Assembly: GCA_023415235.1 (NCBI GenBank)
Contig: JAEZLP010000045.1
Coordinates: forward strand, 1-27,196
Direction of reading: 5' to 3'
DNA length: 27,196 bases
DNA from: Bacillota bacterium
GTDB taxonomy: Bacteria; Bacillota; Clostridia; Peptostreptococcales; Anaerovoracaceae
Shown: positions 21,854-27,196 of the stretch, piece after piece
Layout: each line of letters opens with the position of its first letter
Numbering within the stretch: the stretch's first letter is position 1
Made by a program: the position numbers and the translations under genes
The notes under the pieces: generated by a model
Told to the model about the DNA's origin: nothing
What the model saw: the letters and a program-made list of their open reading frames with translations, nothing else
The model's database searches: none

Positions 21854-22332
21854 TAATCAGAAAAATTGATCCGGAAGATCTGGATGGGGTTGTTAAACTG
21901 GAAAATCTCTGCTTCCCGGCGGCGGAGGCAGCGAGCAGAGAGGCGTTCGAGTATCGTATTGCCGCATTTCCCGACAGCTTTTATGTTGCAGTGGAAAATG
22001 ATAAAATCATCGGCATGATTAACGGATGCGTCACAAATAGTCCGGTGATCAGTGACGACCTCTTTAAACCGGAGGGCGGGCATAATCCCAATGGAAAAAA
22101 CCAAGCAATATTTGGTTTGCTGGTGGACCCCGAATACAGGAAGCAGGGGATTGCCGCCGCTCTTATGCGTTATCTCATGGATACGGCAAGACAGGCAGGT
22201 CGAGAAAAGATGATCCTTACCTGCAAGAAGCATTTAATCAAATACTACGAGGGCTTTGGATTTGTGAACCTCGGTCTGTCAAAATCAGTACACGGAGGCG
22301 CGGTCTGGTATGATATGGCTGCCGATCTATGA
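21850..22332 (+). CDS. GNAT-family N-acetyltransferase
   Basis: A 160-residue single GNAT domain. The acetyl-CoA pyrophosphate loop is LLVDPEYRKQGIAAALM (about 94-110), preceded by the beta-strand segment FYVAVENDKIIGMINGCV and followed by a C-terminal strand YYEGFGFVNLG. The HNPNGKNQAIFGLLV insert resembles the arylalkylamine/serotonin-acetyltransferase-like branch, which acts on small amines, but the substrate is not predictable. Its ATG overlaps the stop of the GTPase-nuclease gene, with GGAAGGTGA as ribosome site, so the two are co-translated. This suggests, but does not show, a shared role. Confidence 0.88.
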   Translation: MIIRKIDPEDLDGVVKLENLCFPAAEAASREAFEYRIAAFPDSFYVAVENDKIIGMINGCVTNSPVISDDLFKPEGGHNPNGKNQAIFGLLVDPEYRKQGIAAALMRYLMDTARQAGREKMILTCKKHLIKYYEGFGFVNLGLSKSVHGGAVWYDMAADL

Positions 22333-22375
22333 ACCGCTGCCAACCGTTAAATCTAGATAAGAGAGAGAGGAAAAT

Positions 22376-23221
22376 ATGATTCAGGACATTGAACCAAGAA
22401 TATTTAACAACAATTATCAGAACAAGAAGGCGGAACCACGGGATCTGTTTCTTTCCTATCAAGGCGACGCTGTGCTGATCAAAGAAGAAAAGGACAAGCT
22501 CTGGTATCCGTCATTTTCCGATTTCGAGACGGAGTTTCCCCATCTGATCGACCAGGCCCAGTATCTTTTTTCAATTGATGATATAAACTATTTCCTGGTG
22601 GAGGAAAAAGGGCTGGAATCGGTTGAAGGATGGATCTATGCAACCACAGGCAGATTCCGGACCGAACCGAAATACTGGCGTTCCTTTGCAGGCGCGGTAG
22701 GGTGGCAGCTGAATCGCTGGTATGAATCTCACCGTTTCTGCAGCAAATGCGGAAAGCCGATGATTCGCTCGCTCAAAGAGAGAATGCTCTACTGTGAATC
22801 CTGCGGATTTCAAACCTATCCAACCATATCCCCCTGTGTAATTGTAGCCGTGCATGACGGGGAGCGCCTGCTTATGACCAAGTATTCAGGCAGGGCGTAT
22901 ACAAACTACGCGCTTATCGCAGGGTTTGTAGAGGTGGGCGAGAGCCTGGAACAGGCTGTCCGCCGGGAAGTCATGGAGGAAGTAGGGTTACGGGTGAAAA
23001 ACATCAAGTATTATAAAAGCCAGCCCTGGCCATTTTCTGACACCCTGCTTGCGGGATTTTTCGCCGAGCTTGATGGAGACGACACGATAACCTTGGATGA
23101 AGCGGAACTGTCTCTGGGCGTATGGCTTTCCAGGGAGGATATCCCTCCTGCCGAGAGGAGCATCAGCCTTACCGGCGAGATGCAGGAGGCGTTCAGAACA
23201 GGAACCGTGGAATTGGATTGA
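22376..23221 (+). CDS. nudC: NAD+ diphosphatase / RNA deNADding Nudix hydrolase NudC
   Basis: A 281-residue protein with the full NudC layout. An N-terminal non-catalytic domain is followed by a zinc ribbon (Cys122, Cys125, Cys140, Cys143; FCSKCGKP and YCESCGFQ). The Nudix box is GFVEVGESLEQAVRREVMEE (from residue 183), and the NudC-specific SQPWPF motif is at 215-220. NudC hydrolyses NAD(H) to NMN(H) and AMP and removes NAD caps from RNA 5' ends in other bacteria. It starts 43 bases after the GNAT gene with a GAGAGAGG ribosome site, probably in the same transcript as the GTPase-nuclease. Which of NADH turnover or RNA decapping matters here is not known. Confidence 0.93.
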   Translation: MIQDIEPRIFNNNYQNKKAEPRDLFLSYQGDAVLIKEEKDKLWYPSFSDFETEFPHLIDQAQYLFSIDDINYFLVEEKGLESVEGWIYATTGRFRTEPKYWRSFAGAVGWQLNRWYESHRFCSKCGKPMIRSLKERMLYCESCGFQTYPTISPCVIVAVHDGERLLMTKYSGRAYTNYALIAGFVEVGESLEQAVRREVMEEVGLRVKNIKYYKSQPWPFSDTLLAGFFAELDGDDTITLDEAELSLGVWLSREDIPPAERSISLTGEMQEAFRTGTVELD

Positions 23222-23240
23222 TCTTTCATGTATAAACTAC

Positions 23241-23277
23241 CACCACCGCCATAAGATAAACTATCTGAAAGGTGGTG
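23241..23277 (+). promoter_or_regulatory. Hairpin covering the tspO ribosome site
   Basis: CACCACC (23241-23247) pairs with GGTGGTG (23271-23277), enclosing a smaller AGATA/TATCT stem (23253-23257 with 23261-23265). The 3' arm is the tspO ribosome site (AAGGTGGTGA), 5 bases before the ATG. It suggests translational control or an RNA thermometer-like element. Confidence 0.5.
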
Positions 23278-23282
23278 ACATC

Positions 23283-23747
23283 ATGAAAAACAAGAAAGCG
23301 CTTATTATTTGCATTCTCATCCCCATAGCGGTTGGAGGGCTGGCCTCATTCCTGACAAGAAACAGCATGGACGTCTACGAGAAGCTCATTCAGCCGCCTC
23401 TGTCCCCTCCAAGTTGGCTATTCCCCGTGGTCTGGACGATCCTTTATCTTCTGATGGGAATATCTTCCTATCTTGTTTTTGTCTCGGATTCGATTTACAG
23501 AAAGTCCGCTCTGAAGATTTACGGAGTTCAGCTGGCTGTGAACTTTTTCTGGACCATTATCTTTTTCAATCTTGAGCTTTACCTGTTTGCTTTTATCTGG
23601 TTGGTGCTGCTTTTGCTGCTGATTCTGATGATGGTCTTAGTCTTTTCCAGAATCAACAAGACTTCCGGGTATCTCCAGTTCCCTTACCTGCTGTGGGTTT
23701 TGTTTGCGGCATATTTAAACCTGGGAATCTACCTTCTGAACAGATGA
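23283..23747 (+). CDS. tspO: TspO/MBR-family membrane protein
   Basis: A 154-residue protein with five membrane helices. It has the family's features PPLSPPSWLFPVVWTILYLL (residues about 37-56), MGISSYLV, a conserved aromatic helix QLAVNFFWTIIFFNLELYLF and the final LWVLFAAYLNLGIYLLN. TspO proteins bind tetrapyrroles and are linked to stress responses. The ATG at 23283 is chosen because AAGGTGGTGA lies just upstream; a longer frame from 23097 would overlap nudC and has no ribosome site. It is 61 bases after nudC and may be read from the same transcript, with the hairpin at 23241-23277 controlling translation. Confidence 0.92.
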   Translation: MKNKKALIICILIPIAVGGLASFLTRNSMDVYEKLIQPPLSPPSWLFPVVWTILYLLMGISSYLVFVSDSIYRKSALKIYGVQLAVNFFWTIIFFNLELYLFAFIWLVLLLLLILMMVLVFSRINKTSGYLQFPYLLWVLFAAYLNLGIYLLNR

Positions 23748-23788
23748 ATCTAAAACCGAGTTACACCCCACAATTTTCTCATTTTATG

Positions 23789-23815
23789 TTAAGAATCCCT
23801 GCCATATGCCGATAT
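23789..23815 (+). promoter_or_regulatory. Flagellar sigma (sigma-28/sigma-D) promoter of the chemoreceptor
   Basis: TTAA (23789-23792), a 15-base spacer and GCCGATAT (23808-23815). The -10 matches the sigma-D consensus CCGATAT exactly; the -35 has one mismatch from TAAA. Same spacing as the protease promoter at 17934-17960. It leaves a leader of about 73 bases. Confidence 0.75.
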
Positions 23816-23894
23816 GTAATAATAGGAGTGATAAGATTGATCACACTGCATGGAATAATAAAGTGACAAAGTTATTATTTGCTGGGAGGAAAAA

Positions 23895-26800
23895 ATGAAA
23901 AAGGGAAAGATAGGAGTTCATAAAAAGTCAATCAGCAAGCAAATACTGCTGATTCTGATCGGCATGGTGCTGATTATCACAGTCGTCATCGGTTCGGTGA
24001 GTATAATCGAACATAGAAATGAAGTAATCGGCCTGAAGACAGAGCAGTCAATGATGGTGGGGAGAACGGTGGCCGCACATCTGGACGGAACCAAAATAAG
24101 AGAATTGACAGCATCGAACATTGAAACAGAGTATTTTTACGAAGCGAAAGATATCATATCCAATATTAAAACAGCCACGGATGTGAAGTATCTGTATGCT
24201 GTGATTCCTCTCCCGGAGGAAAAGAAGATCCGATATCTCGTGGAGGGGCAGAAACCTACGGACAATCCGGACGATATCTACGAATTCAACACCCTGGTGG
24301 AATACGATTATTTTTTCAATACGTATGAAGAGGCTGAGGATTTTGTGACTGCCTTTGAGAACGGGCAGGAGTATGACAACGGACTGTACCAGGATCCGGA
24401 ATTCGGATATCTGATGACTACCTTCGTCCCGTTGAAGGATGCAAGCGGCAAAACCACAGCAATGATCGGCGTTGACCTGAGCGCCGACGCCATAATCAAT
24501 CAGGCAAATCAGTTGATGTATCTTCTGATTGCCATCTCGGTGATCGGCATTCTTGCCATGATCGTCGTCTCCAGACTGCTGGTTAAAAAGCTGATTATCA
24601 GGCCTTTGAAAAATATCGTCGAAGCTTCTGACAGCCTGGCGGCGGGGGATGTCAATGTAAATGTCGCAAGGCAATCGGACGATGAAATCGGACAGCTGGC
24701 CCAGGCCTTCCAAAAAATGATCGAGAATATCAGGGAACAGGCAAACGCTGCGGAGAGAGTTGCCAATGGAGATCTTTCGGTGGAAATCGTACCGAAATCT
24801 GACAAGGATATCCTTTCTGCCAGCCTGCTCAACGTGATACAAGAGCTGGGCAAGCTTTCCTCTGAAACCGGATCCCTGATCCAGGCGGCACTTGATGGAA
24901 ATCTTTCGATGAGAGGGAATGCAGAAGCCTTCCAAGGCGGCTACAAGGACATTATCGAAGGTGTCAATTCGGTCATGGATGCACTGGTTGAACCGCTCCA
25001 GATTTCAGCCGGATATATGGAACGGATCAGCAAAGGGGATATCCCTCCGCTGATCACGGAAGAATACCATGGCGATTTCGACACGATCAAAAATAATATC
25101 AACACTTGTATTCAAGCAGTAAACGGGTTGGTGGAGGATATCAATCAGCTTTCCGCCAACGCCATTGAAGGCCGCCTTTCCTATCGCGCAGAAACGGATA
25201 GACATAGCGGCGACTTTGCAAAGGTGATCGCGGGAGTCAACGAAACTCTGAATGCGATTGTAGTTCCTTTGGAAATAACCGCATCCTACCTCGATATGAT
25301 CGGCAGGGGTGATATTCCGGAAAAGATTACCGACCATTACAGTGGCGACTTCGACAGGATTAAATCCAGCATCAACTCCTGCATCGATGGTCTGTCTGCT
25401 CTGGCTGAAGGCAGGGAGGTTCTCGCCCTCATGAGCAAAAATGATTACTCCATGAAGGTGGAAGGAAGCTACCTCGGAATCTATCGTGAAATTGCCGACT
25501 CCATCAACGATGTGTCGAAACAGGTCAACCATGTAATTGAAATCGTGAAAAGAGTTGCTGGCGGAGAGCTTTCCGACCTGGATGAACTTCAGACCATCGG
25601 CAGAATGAGCGATAAGGACGAACTTGTTCCCTCTCTGATCCTAATGATCCGCACCATCCAGGATCTCATCGATGAAACGCGGATTCTGTCTGATAATGCT
25701 GTCAACGGAAATCTTTCGGCTAGAGGAAATGAGGACAAGTTCAACGGAGAATACAGACTTGTTATTCGGGGAATCAACGACACTCTCAACGCCATTGTCG
25801 CCCCGGTGCAAGAAGCTTCAGAAGTCTTGCAGGAGGTAGCAAGAGGCAACTTACATATCAAGATGGAAGGGGACTACCATGGGGATCATGCGGAAATTAA
25901 AAATGCGCTGAACGAAACCATAGATAATCTGCAGAGCTATGTGGACGAGATATCAAGAGTCCTGGCTGATATAGGCGAAGGTAATCTGAACCAGAACATT
26001 ACCGCGGAATATAAGGGTGATTTTATCGAGATCAAGAATTCGCTGAACAATATCAGCACGTCTCTGTCCGAAGCGCTGGGAGAAATCAACAAGGTGGCCG
26101 ACGAGGTGGCCGCGGGCGCAAGGCAGGTATCCGATGCGAGCCAGGCTCTTTCCCAGGGCTCCACTGAGCAGGCGGGCACTTTGGAACAGCTCACCGCCTC
26201 GGTTGCGGAAATCTCCAATCAAACCAGACAGAACGCGGTCAATGCCGGGCAGGCCAATGAGCTTTCCGCGATGGCCAAGTCCAACGGAGAAAAAGGAAAC
26301 GAGCAGATGCAGGATATGCTTTCCTCAATGGCCGAAATCAATGCTTCCTCTGCAAACATTTCAAAGATTATCAAGGTAATCGACGACATCGCATTCCAGA
26401 CCAATATCCTGGCGCTAAACGCTGCGGTGGAAGCCGCGCGGGCTGGTCAGCACGGGAAAGGCTTTGCGGTGGTAGCGGAAGAGGTCAGAAATCTTGCTGC
26501 CAGGAGCGCGGAGGCCGCCAATGAAACCACGGCGCTGATCGAAGGCTCCATCAGCAAGGTGGGAGCGGGGACAAAGCTAGCAAATGATACCGCAGAAGCG
26601 CTGAACGAGATTGCGGCAGGTATCGAAAAATCCGCAAATCTGATAGAGAGCATTGCCAGAGCTTCCAATGAGCAGGCTAACGGAATTGAACAAATCAACG
26701 TAGGTATTGAACAGGTATCCAAAGTAGTTCAAAACAATTCAGCTACAGCGGAGGAAAGCGCGGCAGCCAGCCAGCAGCTTTCCAGTCAGGCTGAGATTTT

Positions 26801-26954
26801 GAAACAGATGGTGGGAAGATTCCAGCTGAAGAAGACGGAACTGCTATTGGAGCAGAAATCAAAGCCGGAGCCAAAGCCGGGGCAGGAAGTGGAATCGGAT
26901 TATAACTCCGGACCGAAAATCGTCCTCACGGACATGGAGAATGATAAATACTAG
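23895..26954 (+). CDS. Methyl-accepting chemotaxis protein with a long HAMP-like repeat array
   Basis: A 1019-residue receptor. It has helix 1 (ISKQILLILIGMVLIITVVI), an extracellular cache-like sensor (about 40-205, with DVKYLYAVIPL and TAMIGVDLSADAI) and helix 2 (LMYLLIAISVIGILAMIVVS). A canonical HAMP follows (RPLKNIVEASDSLAAGD). Then about 450 residues of repeated helical units carry recurring GNLS/GDIP and GDF-IK--IN patterns, a poly-HAMP-like rod. The signalling domain (about 735-990) contains the CheA/CheW tip VIDDIAFQTNILALNAAVEA and GHGKGF-type VVAEEVRNLAARSAEAA. No C-terminal CheR pentapeptide is present. The tail is rich in Lys/Pro/Glu. The ribosome site GGGAGG lies 8 bases upstream. 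The ligand is unknown. Confidence 0.93.
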   Translation: MKKGKIGVHKKSISKQILLILIGMVLIITVVIGSVSIIEHRNEVIGLKTEQSMMVGRTVAAHLDGTKIRELTASNIETEYFYEAKDIISNIKTATDVKYLYAVIPLPEEKKIRYLVEGQKPTDNPDDIYEFNTLVEYDYFFNTYEEAEDFVTAFENGQEYDNGLYQDPEFGYLMTTFVPLKDASGKTTAMIGVDLSADAIINQANQLMYLLIAISVIGILAMIVVSRLLVKKLIIRPLKNIVEASDSLAAGDVNVNVARQSDDEIGQLAQAFQKMIENIREQANAAERVANGDLSVEIVPKSDKDILSASLLNVIQELGKLSSETGSLIQAALDGNLSMRGNAEAFQGGYKDIIEGVNSVMDALVEPLQISAGYMERISKGDIPPLITEEYHGDFDTIKNNINTCIQAVNGLVEDINQLSANAIEGRLSYRAETDRHSGDFAKVIAGVNETLNAIVVPLEITASYLDMIGRGDIPEKITDHYSGDFDRIKSSINSCIDGLSALAEGREVLALMSKNDYSMKVEGSYLGIYREIADSINDVSKQVNHVIEIVKRVAGGELSDLDELQTIGRMSDKDELVPSLILMIRTIQDLIDETRILSDNAVNGNLSARGNEDKFNGEYRLVIRGINDTLNAIVAPVQEASEVLQEVARGNLHIKMEGDYHGDHAEIKNALNETIDNLQSYVDEISRVLADIGEGNLNQNITAEYKGDFIEIKNSLNNISTSLSEALGEINKVADEVAAGARQVSDASQALSQGSTEQAGTLEQLTASVAEISNQTRQNAVNAGQANELSAMAKSNGEKGNEQMQDMLSSMAEINASSANISKIIKVIDDIAFQTNILALNAAVEAARAGQHGKGFAVVAEEVRNLAARSAEAANETTALIEGSISKVGAGTKLANDTAEALNEIAAGIEKSANLIESIARASNEQANGIEQINVGIEQVSKVVQNNSATAEESAAASQQLSSQAEILKQMVGRFQLKKTELLLEQKSKPEPKPGQEVESDYNSGPKIVLTDMENDKY

Positions 26955-26988
26955 AATGACGATTCATCCAGAATGATTGAAGCATTCA

Positions 26989-27018
26989 CAAGAGTCTGCC
27001 GGTCCCGGCAGACTCTTG
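26989..27018 (+). terminator. Terminator-like stem after the chemoreceptor
   Basis: CAAGAGTCTGCCGG (26989-27002) pairs with CCGGCAGACTCTTG (27005-27018), a very stable stem. Only TT follows before the putative intron begins at 27022, so the T-run may have been displaced by the insertion. Confidence 0.75.
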
Positions 27019-27021
27019 TTA

Positions 27022-27196
27022 GTATGACGGGCATGCCGTCAATCTGTGGTGAAAGTCCACAAGGGGCGTAGGCAATCGTAACCCATGCAGGTAAATCAGA
27101 CAGGTAGGCGAGGAAAGATTGACGACTTATCCCGTGAGGTCTCACAGACGGAGAAATCCGTAGTAACAACGAACTGTGAGAAGTCAGCAGAGACCA
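27022..27196 (+). mobile_element. 5' end of a group II intron (partial, runs off the right edge)
   Basis: Starting at GTATG (27022-27026, compatible with the GUGYG-type 5' end) the sequence has features I recall from domain I of bacterial group II introns: GACGGGCATGCCGTC, GGTGAAAGTCC, and near the edge GAACTGTGAGAAGTCAGCAG (27168-27187). The last motif typically precedes a LtrA-type reverse transcriptase/maturase gene. No protein is encoded in the visible part. The position right after a terminator stem is where group IIC introns insert, but the class cannot be assigned from this fragment. Confidence 0.65.

Noticed and set aside
23097..23747. 216-residue version of the TspO protein
   Set aside because: The extra N-terminus overlaps nudC in another frame. 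The ATG at 23283 has its own strong ribosome site and gives the normal family length.
1..27196. CRISPR arrays, rRNA or tRNA genes
   Set aside because: I saw no regularly spaced direct repeats with unique spacers, and no recognisable rRNA or tRNA sequence. The repeats found are stem-loop elements, aptamers or protein modules.

Overview
This window looks like a chromosomal segment of an anaerobic, flagellated, c-di-GMP-using Clostridia member. The signs are strong GGAGG-type ribosome binding sites, GTG and TTG starts, TRAP transport with a sigma-54 regulator, flagellar-sigma promoters, clostridial riboswitch classes and a YacP-type NYN domain. I cannot name the species. An Anaerovoracaceae-like organism is only a guess.

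Layout. (1) 1-3400 is an accessory scar: the start of a serine recombinase with an internal deletion, hairpin-rich DNA, an AraC/GyrI-type regulator coupled to a C45-family amidohydrolase, and two copies of a structured repeat whose stems covary. (2) 3407-3982 is an orphan Imm5-like immunity protein. (3) 4076-10638 (minus strand) is a complete C4-dicarboxylate-type TRAP system, dctP-dctQ-dctM. Its two-component pair (solute-binding-domain histidine kinase and NtrC/DctD-type sigma-54 activator) lies upstream, and a good -24/-12 promoter precedes dctP. (4) 10896-11180 (minus strand) is a His-rich YmaF-family protein. (5) 11300-19000 is the highlight. A 2130-residue secreted protein with five beta-helix modules, an FnIII domain, a Pro-rich linker and a stalk domain sits behind a c-di-GMP-II riboswitch. 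It is followed by a secreted HExxH protease of the anthrax-lethal-factor-like fold, behind a consensus flagellar-sigma promoter and two tandem c-di-GMP-I riboswitches. (6) 19175-23747 holds an EF-G/TetM-like GTPase fused to a YacP/Rae1-like NYN nuclease, a GNAT acetyltransferase, a NudC-type Nudix hydrolase and a TspO homologue. (7) 23789-26954 is a large chemoreceptor with an array of HAMP-like repeats behind another flagellar-sigma promoter. (8) The right edge enters what looks like the 5' end of a group II intron placed just after the chemoreceptor's terminator.

How it fits together. The adhesin/protease pair has the regulatory layout of the Clostridioides difficile CD2831 adhesin / Zmp1 (PPEP-1) protease circuit: a type II c-di-GMP switch on the adhesin and type I on the protease. 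Here there are differences: a flagellar-sigma promoter and doubled type I aptamers on the protease, and a beta-helix/stalk-domain protein in place of a sortase-anchored adhesin. The inferred model is that high c-di-GMP makes the adhesin, while low c-di-GMP plus active flagellar sigma makes a protease that could release it. Whether this protease cuts Pro-Pro bonds is not shown by the sequence.
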